Shown here one piece after another: positions 7,653 through 16,097 of a stretch of 41,680 bases of DNA (position 1 is its first letter; every line of letters starts with the position of its first letter). The translations under genes were made by a program, and so were the position numbers. The DNA lies in NCBI RefSeq assembly GCF_012641185.1, contig NZ_JAAXLK010000018.1, positions 1 through 41,680 on the forward strand, given 5' to 3'. The notes beneath the pieces are model-generated. The model saw nothing but the letters and a program-made list of their open reading frames with translations, was not told where the DNA came from and searched no databases. Source of the DNA: Levilactobacillus tujiorum. GTDB lineage: Bacteria > Bacillota > Bacilli > Lactobacillales > Lactobacillaceae.

Positions 7653-7745
7653 ATCTGTTTGTCTATTTTTCAATCATTCAAGCGTAATGCCGCGGCCTTC
7701 ACAGAGCCCTTTTAAGTTTCAACCTTTAGATTATCAGCCTACAAG

Positions 7746-7777
7746 AAAGGCCAGGCCCCAATCGGGTCTGGCCTAAC
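7746..7777 (-). terminator. helD terminator
   Basis: On the minus strand AGGCCAGACCC, a short loop, GGGGCCTGGCCT, then TTTCTT. It lies about 50 bp after the helD stop and abuts the right target duplication of the repeat element. Confidence 0.75.
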
Positions 7778-7823
7778 GTTTACTTGATTTCATGATCCTA
7801 GTCGCACAAGTTCTAACGACATC

Positions 7824-10121
7824 TTACTCCGTTACTTCATACTCGTCCGTCGGCACAGCGTTCAGCAGTGGTGACAATTCGCCAACCGCCACCAAGCTCA
7901 ACCGGTGCATCGCCCGCGAGCAGATCGTATACAACAACTGCCGCTCGTCATCGGCACCATACCGACTGGCAGAGGCGTGCCAGACAATCACGGCATCGAA
8001 TTCCAACCCCTTAGCCAAGAATGATGGCACCACGATGACGCCGGGCGCCAGCCGTTGGTTCTCAGATTGAATCAACGTTACCGCCACACCCTGGGCACGT
8101 AGCTTTTCCGTCAGGTCACGGCAATCTGCCAAGTCCTTCCCAATAATTGCGGTCGTTTCATCCTCCGCGTTATTCTGTTGAACCTGAGCAATCACGTGTT
8201 GTAAGGCGGCATCTTCATCCGCAGCCACCGTCACCGTTGGCAATTCACCCTCGCGATCAAAGGCGGTAACTGCCTCGCCGTTCTTCAAGATATGCTTGGT
8301 GAAGTCGGTCACCTGTTGCGTTGACCGGTACGACTGCGTGAGTTGGACGACCTTAGTCTTATCCGGATCAAACATCGTACTGAGTTCTTGTAGCAACGTC
8401 CGACTGTTCTCTTTGGTGAAGATCGCCTGATTAAGATCCCCGAGCATCGTGAAGCGTGCCCGTGGAAAACTAAACTTCAGGAAGGCCAACTGAAAGGCGT
8501 TGTAGTCTTGAATTTCATCCAAGAAAACGTAACGCATATCCCGTTCGCCGGACTTCCCCGTCATCTTATCGTACAGGTACAGATACGGCGTCGTATCCAC
8601 TAACTGCATGCTGTGATCGCGGAGTTTAGCAATCGTTTCTTCCACGCCCGCTTGCCAGTCGGCCTCACTGATCCGATAGTCACTCAGCTCAATGCGGTTC
8701 GGCATGTCCCGCAGCATATGCACGTATTGATTGTTAATGCTTAAGAACCGGGCCCGCACAATCGCCTTTCGAATGGGACTAAAGGCTTGCATAACGACTT
8801 TACGCGCTAAAAATTGAAATTCCTTATCAGCTGATTCAAACTCACGTGGATCCTCACCGTACAGCGCATTCAGCTCTTCACGATCGAGGTCCTGAATTTT
8901 TTCTTCAACCCATTTGGCCTTCATTTCGCTGGAAATCCGGCGGTTCAAAATCCGCACCAGGGCTTCCTTCGTCGCCTGTAGCCGGTTAGCCAAATGATAA
9001 TTACGGTTAAAACTGTAGTAAATCTCTTGAATTTTTTCTTTAGGAATAAAGACCTTACCGTTAAATTTAATGTTCCGGAAAACCATATCCTTGCTTTCCA
9101 GGTGATCCGCATATCCGGTCACGGCATCAAAGAAGTCTAGACTCCCCTTCAACCGATTAATCCGCTTTTGTGCGGGCGTATTGACCTCGCCAAAGCGTTG
9201 GGCCAGCGTCTCCACATCAATCTTCGGTAACCGCCGACCAGCGTACTGGTAGTACGTCATTTGAACCATGTTGTGCTCCCCTAATTCAGGCAACACTTGG
9301 TCAATATAGTCATTAAATAATTGGTTAGGCGAGAAGAGCATGACTTGTCCGGCTGTCAAATGGCCTCGATACCGGTACAGCAGGTAGGCCACCCGTTGGA
9401 GAATCGCCGCCGTCTTCCCAGACCCTGCAGCTCCTTGAACAAAGAGTAAATCGGACCCCGTATCCCGAATGATTCGGTTCTGTTCCTTTTGAATGGTGGT
9501 CACAATACTCTTCATCTTGGTGTCGGAGTGTTCGCTCAACGCCGATAAGAGCATCTGATCTGTCACGGTCTGATCAGTATCGTACAGGGTAATGATCGTC
9601 CCGTCTTCAATCTGGAACTGACGCTTCAGCTGAACATTGACGGTCTGCTCGCCATCCGGCGTTTGGTAGCTCACGTTCCCCAGCTCACCATCGTAATAGA
9701 TACTCGAGATGGGAGCCCGCCAATCGTAGATCAAGAAATGATCCGGCGAGTCTGAAAATGACCCCAGCCCGATGTAAATGGTCTCTGGCTTGGCTTTAGC
9801 GCCCTCTTGAAAATCAATCCGTGCAAAGTAGGACTTTTTCTCCAAGCGTTTCAGCGTACTGAGCTCAGTGGTGGCATGTTGCCAACTATTCTGGCGTTCT
9901 GCCAGTAATTGTTGTTGTTGCCGAACCGACAGAGCCGTTTCCAGAATACCTTCATAGCTATCCGTCTTGATTCGTAAATCATTGACAAAGTTCTTGCGAA
10001 TTCCCGCCTCGTCATCTTCGGCAGAATCGATGCGCTTCTTAGATTCGGCTTGTGCGACCTTAATCTTCGCAACTACCGCGTCTAAATGTTTCTGTTCGTG
10101 AGCCTTAATTGAATCTGGCAA
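7824..10121 (-). CDS. helD: HelD-type superfamily 1 helicase/ATPase (RNA polymerase recycling factor)
   Basis: 765 residues, matching HelD/YvgS of Firmicutes. An N-terminal coiled-coil region (about 1-110, rich in K, E and Q) corresponds to the part that enters the RNA polymerase secondary channel. The UvrD-like ATPase core follows: Walker A GAAGSGKTAAIL (about residue 231), Walker B FLDEIQDYNAFQL, motif III MLGDLNQAI and motif IV VVQLTQSYRST, with the C-terminal LLYTICSRAMHRL segment. HelD removes stalled RNA polymerase from DNA. The start is a TTG at 10121 preceded at 6 nt by GAGGAGGG. It is transcribed alone, with its own terminator. A DNA repair helicase role cannot be excluded. Confidence 0.88.
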   Translation of the reverse strand: MPDSIKAHEQKHLDAVVAKIKVAQAESKKRIDSAEDDEAGIRKNFVNDLRIKTDSYEGILETALSVRQQQQLLAERQNSWQHATTELSTLKRLEKKSYFARIDFQEGAKAKPETIYIGLGSFSDSPDHFLIYDWRAPISSIYYDGELGNVSYQTPDGEQTVNVQLKRQFQIEDGTIITLYDTDQTVTDQMLLSALSEHSDTKMKSIVTTIQKEQNRIIRDTGSDLLFVQGAAGSGKTAAILQRVAYLLYRYRGHLTAGQVMLFSPNQLFNDYIDQVLPELGEHNMVQMTYYQYAGRRLPKIDVETLAQRFGEVNTPAQKRINRLKGSLDFFDAVTGYADHLESKDMVFRNIKFNGKVFIPKEKIQEIYYSFNRNYHLANRLQATKEALVRILNRRISSEMKAKWVEEKIQDLDREELNALYGEDPREFESADKEFQFLARKVVMQAFSPIRKAIVRARFLSINNQYVHMLRDMPNRIELSDYRISEADWQAGVEETIAKLRDHSMQLVDTTPYLYLYDKMTGKSGERDMRYVFLDEIQDYNAFQLAFLKFSFPRARFTMLGDLNQAIFTKENSRTLLQELSTMFDPDKTKVVQLTQSYRSTQQVTDFTKHILKNGEAVTAFDREGELPTVTVAADEDAALQHVIAQVQQNNAEDETTAIIGKDLADCRDLTEKLRAQGVAVTLIQSENQRLAPGVIVVPSFLAKGLEFDAVIVWHASASRYGADDERQLLYTICSRAMHRLSLVAVGELSPLLNAVPTDEYEVTE

Positions 10122-10396
10122 GCCAATCCCTCCTCAAATTAACTGGGCTAACTAAACGTTATACCAAGGACCCCAGATATCACCGATAAAGACCATCAGA
10201 CAAGATCAATCCAGCGGTAATGCCGGATTACTATTGTCTCACACTCCCCCAAATTCAGTGATTCTAGGCACAATAATTCGACTTACAATTGTACACTTAA
10301 TCCCCTTATAAATAAAGAATTGTGACTGCTTAGTACCGATTACTAAATGGGGAAAGATAAAGCACCCATCGCATTTCAGTGTTAGCAGTAATTCAC
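10122..10396. other. helD upstream region
   Basis: No gene is seen. TATAAC in extended -10 context (TGGTATAAC, minus strand, about 10153-10161) may be the helD promoter. An imperfect inverted repeat AATCCaGC/GCcGGATT lies at about 10209-10230. The rest is plain AT-rich sequence. Confidence 0.4.
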
Positions 10397-10424
10397 ATCC
10401 ATAACTTAGTCCAAATTGGTCGCA

Positions 10425-10765
10425 CTCCGGCTTTGATTGTGTTTTACCACGACAATAGTTTGGAAGCGTGGCTACTCAGCGTTTCAGAAGCAATTGATGA
10501 CAACCTTATCAGTCATTACCTCAACTACCCAAGAACACTGTATCTGTTGACCGGTAAGGCGCAATAATTGTCGACATCCAGTGTAGCCGTGAGTGAGCCA
10601 AATTTGAGCTCAGCCGTGGGATTTACCAAGTGGTTTTCTTGGTAAATGGCGCCTTTGAGACATGATTCTCGGCTCAAAGCGAGGCCTAAGACCGCTCTAT
10701 GGCTTAGGCCGGTTCTCCCCACAGCGTTCCAGCTCAAATTTGGCGAACGGTAAGGCGCAATTCAA
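10425..10765. repeat. Degenerate composite element: spacer plus Y arm
   Basis: GTTTTACCACGACAATAG at 10440 onwards matches the spacer of the 32.6-kb element (about 32848), and drifted similarity runs on to the Y arm that starts at 10581. GGTAAGGCGCAAT occurs both at about 10553 and about 10750, which suggests that the end of another, lost Y arm precedes this one. No X arm is left; similarity stops at CTCCGG (about 10426). Target duplications are not recognisable. Confidence 0.6.
10581..10757 (+). ncRNA. Candidate structured RNA, Y arm (10.6-kb copy)
   Basis: The outer stem GCCAAATTTGAGCT/AGCTCAAATTTGGC (10597-10610, 10731-10744) is perfect over 14 bp. Hairpins are ATTTACCAAG/CTTGGTAAAT, CTTTGAG/CTCAAAG and GGCCTAAG/CTTAGGCC, the last differing from copy 1 at matched positions on both sides. 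The loop ACCGCTCTATGG is identical to copy 1. Confidence 0.6.
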
Positions 10766-10825
10766 TATCAACCAAGTTCAACAATTTCTCAACACCTACA
10801 ATCGGTTAGATTGGCATAACTTTGG

Positions 10826-10831
10826 TATAAT
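10826..10831 (+). promoter_or_regulatory. Extended -10 promoter of the antiporter gene
   Basis: TGGTATAAT gives a perfect extended -10. The hexamer 17 bp upstream (CGGTTA) is weak. It lies 60-70 bp downstream of the Y-arm repeat. Confidence 0.65.
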
Positions 10832-10861
10832 TGAGACGATATTTTTTCGGGGGTGACATTT

Positions 10862-12718
10862 TTGGACCAAATTTCTGTGTTAATTATTCTAGCCGCCGCG
10901 TTAGTCACGCCACTGGTCATGGCTAAATTCAACCTGACCGTGCTGCCAACCGCCGTGGTGGAAATCCTAGTGGGGATCATGCTGGGACCCAGCCTATTCA
11001 ACGTTGTCCACACCAGCGAAACCTTAACCTTACTCTCCAATACTGGGGTTATCTTCCTGATGTTTCTCAGTGGGATGGAAATCGATTTTAGCCTCTTCAA
11101 TCGGCGTAAACAACCCCAGACCCCACTGGCGGCCAAAGTGGCGGGCCAGGCGCCGAAGTATTCTCCCGTATTCATTGCGGTGAGCAGCTATGCCGTCATC
11201 GCGATCAGCTCGCTCCTACTGGGCTTCATTTGTCAATGGACCGGGCTCTTCAAAGACCCTTGGCTAGCGGCCATCATCTTCATGACCATTTCACTAGGGA
11301 TTGTGATCGCAACGCTCAAAGAAAAGGAGCTTTTGAGCAAGCCCTTTGGTCAAACGGTCTTGCTGATTGCGGCTTTAGGAGAAATCATTCCCCTCTTTGC
11401 CCTAACCATCTACGCCTCGATCTTCGGTAAAGGTGGGCAGTCACTCTGGCTGCTCCTCCTGGTCTTCCTAGCTGCCGGCGTTCTGTTTCGCCGCTTCAAG
11501 CCATTCTTTACGTTCTTCGAGCGTATCAATAAATCCACCACGCAACTCGACATTCGTTTGGCCTTTTTCCTCATCTTCAGTATGGTCGTGATTGCCGAAT
11601 CCGTGGGGGCCGAAGGGATTCTCGGAGCTTTCGTGGCCGGGATTGTCATGAAGCTTCTACAACCACAAGAGGACACCCGCACCCGGCTGGACGGCATCGG
11701 CTATGGCTTCTTCATCCCCATGTTTTTCATGATGAGTGGGGTTGAGCTGAATCTCCGCACGTTACTGGCCGATCCCGCTACCATTCTCCTCATTCCCGCC
11801 TTCTTTGCCGCGTATCTCTTGGCCAAAGCCGGCGTCTACTTTATCCTGCGACTACGCTTTAAACGGGGCAACGCCTTTGCTGGAATGGCGATTACCTCGG
11901 CTACCATCACCATGGTGCTAGCCGTCTTGCAGGTTGCTAAGGCCATGAAAGTTGTCACCAACCAACAGTCCGGGGCCTTCTTACTGGCCGCCATCTTGAC
12001 CTGTGTCCTCGGCCCACTGCTCTTCAACACCGGATATACGGCCGAGGCGGAAGACCTCAAGAAGTCGACCGTCCACTTTCTCGGTACGAATTTACTCACG
12101 GTTCCCGTTGCCCAACAGCTGGCTGACAGTTGGTATGACATCAGCATGTACACCGATAAACCAGCCAACTACAAGACCTACAATTCCGAGGTCAATGTCC
12201 AACTCCTGGATTCCTTAGATACCGACTACGTCATCGATCAAAATGTCTTCGACGCCGATATCGTCGTCTTAGGCCACTTCAATGCCACTAAAAACTATGA
12301 ACTGGCGAAGGCCGCTAAAGCTTACGGGGTTAAACGGGTGATCGTCCGCTTTGAAGACCGCAACGTTCTCGACGAGCGTGAGGATGAATTGACCGCGTTA
12401 GGCATCGAAGTCTACAACACCCCTAACGTGAATATTGCCATGCTCCGTAGCCTGATCGAAGCGCCAACCACGCTGCGGCTGATGACCGCGTCAACCTCGG
12501 CCGTTTACGAAGTTGCCCTCCGTAACCGGCGTTACACCGACCAACAGATTCGCAACCTCGATTTTGTGGGGGATGTCACGATCAGCCAGATTTTCCGCAA
12601 CGGTCATTTCGTTCGGCCTACCGGAAGTACCCTTTTGAAATTCAACGATCGGCTCATCTTCACCAGTACGCCAGAAACTGCTCGTGAAATTCGGCGCGAA
12701 CTAGGCATTCTCAATTAA
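10862..12718 (+). CDS. CPA2-family cation:proton antiporter with RCK (TrkA-N/TrkA-C) domains
   Basis: About 618 residues. Residues 1-390 hold roughly twelve hydrophobic helices of the Na+/H+ or K+/H+ exchanger type, with FLMFLSGMEIDFSLF and the GAEGILGAFVAGIVM segment characteristic of CPA2/KefB-like exchangers. A degenerate TrkA-N domain (about 400-540; no clear GxGxxG) and a TrkA-C domain (about 550-618) would gate transport through nucleotide or cyclic-dinucleotide binding. It likely serves pH or K+ homeostasis in the membrane. The TTG at 10862 is preferred as start because GGGGGTGA lies 6 nt before it; the in-frame GTG at 10853 is itself part of that ribosome-binding site. Confidence 0.85.
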   Translation: MDQISVLIILAAALVTPLVMAKFNLTVLPTAVVEILVGIMLGPSLFNVVHTSETLTLLSNTGVIFLMFLSGMEIDFSLFNRRKQPQTPLAAKVAGQAPKYSPVFIAVSSYAVIAISSLLLGFICQWTGLFKDPWLAAIIFMTISLGIVIATLKEKELLSKPFGQTVLLIAALGEIIPLFALTIYASIFGKGGQSLWLLLLVFLAAGVLFRRFKPFFTFFERINKSTTQLDIRLAFFLIFSMVVIAESVGAEGILGAFVAGIVMKLLQPQEDTRTRLDGIGYGFFIPMFFMMSGVELNLRTLLADPATILLIPAFFAAYLLAKAGVYFILRLRFKRGNAFAGMAITSATITMVLAVLQVAKAMKVVTNQQSGAFLLAAILTCVLGPLLFNTGYTAEAEDLKKSTVHFLGTNLLTVPVAQQLADSWYDISMYTDKPANYKTYNSEVNVQLLDSLDTDYVIDQNVFDADIVVLGHFNATKNYELAKAAKAYGVKRVIVRFEDRNVLDEREDELTALGIEVYNTPNVNIAMLRSLIEAPTTLRLMTASTSAVYEVALRNRRYTDQQIRNLDFVGDVTISQIFRNGHFVRPTGSTLLKFNDRLIFTSTPETAREIRRELGILN

Positions 12719-12799
12719 AACTGTTACAATGATAGCCGCACTGCCGCTGACAGCTCGTCAACGGTATCACATTAGATTAGTTAAAAAGGAGCGAATGAC

Positions 12800-13459
12800 A
12801 TGGCGACAGTTGAACTCTATTTGGTGCGTCACGGCCAAACTTTCTTAAATAAATACTTCCGCATTCAGGGGTGGATTGACGCCCCGCTCACCGACAAAGG
12901 CTTGGCAGACGCTAAACGTGCTGGTCAACGACTGACCGACATTCCCTTTGCGGCAGCTTATGCCAGTGATATGTCGCGTGCTCAAAAAACGGCAGATATC
13001 ATCCTAGCCGCTAACGCTCTGGACCAGTCCGCCTTACAAACTGAACCCGCCTTTCGTGAAGAAAGTTTTGGTTTCTTTGAAGGCATGGACGAAGGCGAGA
13101 CTTGGCATACCGTGGGCAGTCCTAAGGGGTTCCACACCTTCAACGACATGATCGCTGGTCTGACCATCGAAAAGACTAAGGACATGTTCCACGCCCAAGA
13201 TCCTTACGGTGACGCCGAAGATAACGCCGCCTTCTGGGCACGCCTCCAACCCGGCTTCGATCGGGTCGTCGCCGCAGCCAACGATGGTGACAAGGTCCTG
13301 ATTGCGACGCACAGCACCACCATCCGAAGCACGGTATCAAAGTTCTCTAACATTGACATTTCCGTTCCCGTGGAAAATGGGAGCATCACGAAGCTGACCG
13401 TTACTGACGGTCAGTATCACGTGGATTATTACAACAACTTCAAAGGTCCGGTTCACTAA
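12800..13459 (+). CDS. Histidine phosphatase / GpmB-like phosphoglycerate mutase family protein
   Basis: 219 residues. The catalytic motif LVRHGQTFLN lies at residues 7-16 (His phosphorylated in the family), the acidic residue in FREESFGFFEG serves as proton donor and the second histidine is in LIATHSTTIRS. Lactobacillus genomes carry several such proteins labelled phosphoglycerate mutase, most of which are probably broad phosphatases; the substrate cannot be told from sequence. AAAGGAG sits 7 nt before the ATG. TGTTACAAT at about 12722, right after the antiporter stop, could be its own extended -10. A strong terminator follows. Confidence 0.85.
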   Translation: MATVELYLVRHGQTFLNKYFRIQGWIDAPLTDKGLADAKRAGQRLTDIPFAAAYASDMSRAQKTADIILAANALDQSALQTEPAFREESFGFFEGMDEGETWHTVGSPKGFHTFNDMIAGLTIEKTKDMFHAQDPYGDAEDNAAFWARLQPGFDRVVAAANDGDKVLIATHSTTIRSTVSKFSNIDISVPVENGSITKLTVTDGQYHVDYYNNFKGPVH

Positions 13460-13472
13460 CAGACCGCTCGAC

Positions 13473-13513
13473 AAAGCCCCACGTAACCTAATTGCTGGTT
13501 ACGTGGGGCTTTT
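13473..13513 (+). terminator. Terminator of the histidine-phosphatase gene
   Basis: AAAGCCCCACGTAACC pairs with GGTTACGTGGGGCTTTT across an 8-nt loop, 13 bp after the stop. Confidence 0.92.
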
Positions 13514-13525
13514 ACTATTTCATGA

Positions 13526-13961
13526 CTAAAGGTTGAAAGGATCATTACCAACGCTGAAGTGACCAGGATCTTAGTCTGAAAAATAGCCTAAACCCGTCAC
13601 CTGCGGCTGGCAAAGATTCCGGTTACGTTAGCCTTTGATTAGCAAATTGGTTTAATCGCTTGGTACATCAGCACTCGACAAATATAGAGGACAATCTCTG
13701 TGTAGCCGAGAGTTAGCTAAATTTGAGCTCAGCCGTGGGATTTACCAAGTGGGTTTCTTGGTAAATGGCGACTTTGACACGCGTTCTTCGGGTCAAAGCG
13801 AGGCTAGAGACCGCTCTATGGCTCTAGCCGTCCTCCCCACAGCGTTCCAGCTCCAATTTGGCGAACGGCAAGGCGGCAGAAATTATCTGTTTGTCTATTT
13901 CTCAATCATTCAAGCGTAATATCGCGGCCTTTACAGAACCTTTTTAAGTTTCAACCTTTAG
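13526..13961. mobile_element. Composite MITE-like element, copy 2 lacking the X arm (436 bp), with 8-bp target duplication
   Basis: Terminal inverted repeats are perfect over 13 bp: CTAAAGGTTGAAA at 13526 and TTTCAACCTTTAG ending at 13961. TTTCATGA flanks both sides (13518-13525, 13962-13969). Compared with copy 1, about 150 bp equal to nearly the whole X arm is missing, the junction falling at the TCCG that brackets the arm in copy 1. The Y arm (13696-13880) is intact. The element sits between two convergent transcription units. Confidence 0.88.
13696..13880 (+). ncRNA. Candidate structured RNA, Y arm of element copy 2
   Basis: Same fold as the 7.5-kb arm. The middle hairpin is CTTTGAC/GTCAAAG here instead of CTTTGAG/CTCAAAG, a compensatory change. 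Hairpin 3 is GGCTAGAG/CTCTAGCC with the conserved loop. The outer stem has one mismatch (CTCCAATTT). TTGGTA-17-TATAGA precedes it, as in copy 1. Confidence 0.58.
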
Positions 13962-13984
13962 TTTCATGACCGATTGGACGAAAA

Positions 13985-14022
13985 AAGCCAGCAGCCTTTC
14001 AGCTCCTGACCCTTCTCATTGA
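13985..14022 (-). terminator. Terminator of the opp operon
   Basis: On the minus strand AAGGGTCAGGAGC, a short loop, GCTGCTGGCTTTTTT, an imperfect stem followed by six T, just after the oppF stop. Confidence 0.65.
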
Positions 14023-14024
14023 CG

Positions 14025-14984
14025 CTATTCTTTAATTAAGGAAGCTGCCTGTGCACGTTGCTTGTACAGTGAGACTTCATCGCTAGCGGCGCGGACCCAG
14101 TGACGTGGCGAAATTTCAACCAAGTGACGTTCTTTGCCGTCATTTTCTTGGCTACCATCATAGGCAATTTCTTCACGTGTCCGTTCGAACTCTGGATCGG
14201 GAACCGGCACGGCCGACAACAGACTCTTCGTGTAGTCATGCAGCGGGTGGGCGTAGATCTCGTCAGCGTCGGCGATCTCTAGCATCCGTCCGTAATGCAT
14301 CACGCCAATTCGATCGGAGATGTACTTCACCATGGATAAATCATGGGCGATGAAGAGATACGTCAACCCCTGTTCCCGTTGGAGCTTCTTCATCAGGTTA
14401 ACCACTTGGGCCTGAATCGACACGTCCAACGCGGAAATTGGTTCATCGGCGATCACAAACTTAGGATTCACGGCCAACGCCCGGGCAATCCCGATCCGTT
14501 GCCGCTGACCACCAGAGAATTCATGCGGGTACCGACTGGAGTGGTCCTTGTTCAGACCCACCGTTTCCAGCAAGTCTTCAACCTTCTTCGTCCGATCGGC
14601 ATCGTCCTTAGCTAAGTGATTGATATCAATCCCCTCAGCAACGATGTCCTTCACCTTCATCCGGGGATTCAGGGAAGCGTAGGGATCTTGGAAAATCATC
14701 TGCATCTCTTGGCGAAAGTCACGTTGATCTTGCTTGCTCGTAAAGGAATCAACGTTCTTCCCATCAAAGAGAATCTCACCTGACGTTGGCTCGTACAAGT
14801 GGATAATCGCCCGGCCAGTCGTGGTCTTCCCAGAACCGGACTCACCCACTAACCCAAAGGTTTCTCCCTTGTAAATATCAAAAGAAATATCATCAACGGC
14901 GCGGACCTCATCGGCCTTGCCTACGTTGAAGTATTGTTTGAGGTGCTTGACCTCGAGGATTTTCTCGGCATTTTCGTAGTCCAT
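14025..14984 (-). CDS. oppF: Oligopeptide ABC transporter ATP-binding protein OppF
   Basis: 319 residues. Walker [15 protein letters not shown] (about 52-65), signature [15 protein letters not shown], Walker [15 protein letters not shown] and the switch histidine in FIAHDLSMV are all present. The C-terminal extension with [20 protein letters not shown] is the oligopeptide-binding-ATPase C-terminal domain seen in OppD/OppF/DppF. It powers peptide import together with OppD. The ATG overlaps the oppD stop (TAATG), so translation is coupled. It is the last gene of the operon. Confidence 0.95.
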   Translation of the reverse strand: MDYENAEKILEVKHLKQYFNVGKADEVRAVDDISFDIYKGETFGLVGESGSGKTTTGRAIIHLYEPTSGEILFDGKNVDSFTSKQDQRDFRQEMQMIFQDPYASLNPRMKVKDIVAEGIDINHLAKDDADRTKKVEDLLETVGLNKDHSSRYPHEFSGGQRQRIGIARALAVNPKFVIADEPISALDVSIQAQVVNLMKKLQREQGLTYLFIAHDLSMVKYISDRIGVMHYGRMLEIADADEIYAHPLHDYTKSLLSAVPVPDPEFERTREEIAYDGSQENDGKERHLVEISPRHWVRAASDEVSLYKQRAQAASLIKE

Positions 14985-16084
14985 TATTGCTGTTCCTCCT
15001 CTTCTTCAACTGGCGTGGTAGGCTGTTGAGCCTTTAACCAGGCTTTTTGCATCTGAGCATACTTCTTCTGCCGCTCAACAATCTGAGCAGGTGGCGTCAC
15101 CTTAGGCGCATCCGGATGGAGCAGCCAAGTGGCCGCGTAATGCGTATCGGACACCTTGAAGAATGGCGGTTCTTTCTCCGTATCAATCTTCAAAGCATAC
15201 TCGTTACGGGCCGCGAAGGCATCCCCAGTTGGCGGATCCAGTAAATCTGGTGGCGTTCCGGGAATTGATGGTAGGGAGTCCCCGCTAGAATCCAAGGTTG
15301 GCATGGAACTCAACAGTCCCCAAGTGTACGGGTGCTTTGGGTTGTAGAAAATTTCATCAACCGTACCGTACTCAACGATCTTCCCGGCATACATCACGGC
15401 GACCCGATCAGCCATACCGGCCACCACCCCTAAATCGTGGGTGATGAAGATAATTGACGTGGAAATCTTGTTTTGCAGTTCCTTCATCAAGTTCAGGATC
15501 TGCGCTTGAATGGTCACATCCAAAGCGGTGGTCGGTTCATCAGCGATCAAGACCTCAGGGTAATTGATCAACGCAATCGCAATCACGATCCGTTGCCGCA
15601 TCCCCCCGGAGAATTGGTGCGGATAGTCATTAATCCGGTTCTCAGCGTCCGTGATGCCGACTAACTTCATCATTTCCAAAGCTTGCGCTAACGCCTTTTC
15701 TTTTTTCATGCCCTTGTGAACCATCAGTGGTTCGGCGATCTGCCGGCCAATCTTCATCGTTGGGTCCAATGACGTCATCGGATCCTGGAAGATTTCAGCG
15801 ATATCTTGCCCACGAATGGCCTGCATGTCTTTTTCGCTTTTCTTCAGTAAGTCTTGACCCTTGTACAGGATCGATCCCCCAACGATATCGGCGTTGGTTG
15901 CGTTTAAACCCATGATCGTCCGCGTAGTAACGGACTTCCCTGATCCGGATTCACCCACGATGGCTAACGTCTCACCCTTCCGCAAGTCAAAGCTCACGTT
16001 CCGGATAGCCTTAACGTCACCGGCATAGGTCTTGAAGTTAACTTGGAGGTTTCGTACCTCTAAAATATCTTTTTCGTTATCCAT
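14984..16084 (-). CDS. oppD: Oligopeptide ABC transporter ATP-binding protein OppD
   Basis: 366 residues. Walker A GESGSGKSVTTRTIMG, signature FSGGMRQRIVIAIAL, Walker B VLIADEPTTALDVT and FITHDLGVVAGMADR identify the ABC ATPase. The C-terminal domain GDSLPSIPGTPPDLLDPPTG is the family marker for OppD/DppD. It is paired with oppF (one-base overlap) and follows oppC by 13 bp. The tail is acidic (PVEEEEEQQ), which is dispensable in the family. Confidence 0.96.
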   Translation of the reverse strand: MDNEKDILEVRNLQVNFKTYAGDVKAIRNVSFDLRKGETLAIVGESGSGKSVTTRTIMGLNATNADIVGGSILYKGQDLLKKSEKDMQAIRGQDIAEIFQDPMTSLDPTMKIGRQIAEPLMVHKGMKKEKALAQALEMMKLVGITDAENRINDYPHQFSGGMRQRIVIAIALINYPEVLIADEPTTALDVTIQAQILNLMKELQNKISTSIIFITHDLGVVAGMADRVAVMYAGKIVEYGTVDEIFYNPKHPYTWGLLSSMPTLDSSGDSLPSIPGTPPDLLDPPTGDAFAARNEYALKIDTEKEPPFFKVSDTHYAATWLLHPDAPKVTPPAQIVERQKKYAQMQKAWLKAQQPTTPVEEEEEQQ

Positions 16085-16097
16085 GACGTTCTCTCAC

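Larger units (their letters stand above)
7148..7729. mobile_element. Composite MITE-like element, complete copy 1 (582 bp) with 8-bp target duplication
   Basis: The element starts CTAAAGATTGAAC and ends GTTTCAACCTTTAG, forming terminal inverted repeats. It is flanked on both sides by ATTATCAG (7140-7147 and 7730-7737), an 8-bp target duplication. It encodes no plausible protein. Inside are an X arm (minus orientation, 7222-7388), a spacer of about 80 bp, and a Y arm (plus orientation, 7466-7652), both strongly structured, then a 75-bp right flank. It lies between the helD terminator and the coaA promoter. Related copies are listed separately. The transposase that mobilises it is not in the window. 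Confidence 0.85.

Noticed and set aside
10525-10856. Short frames over the 10.6-kb Y arm on both strands
   Set aside because: They follow the palindromic repeat, have no start signals and are not shared among copies in frame.
14105-14615. Plus-strand frames across oppF
   Set aside because: Antisense shadows of a well-conserved ATPase gene.
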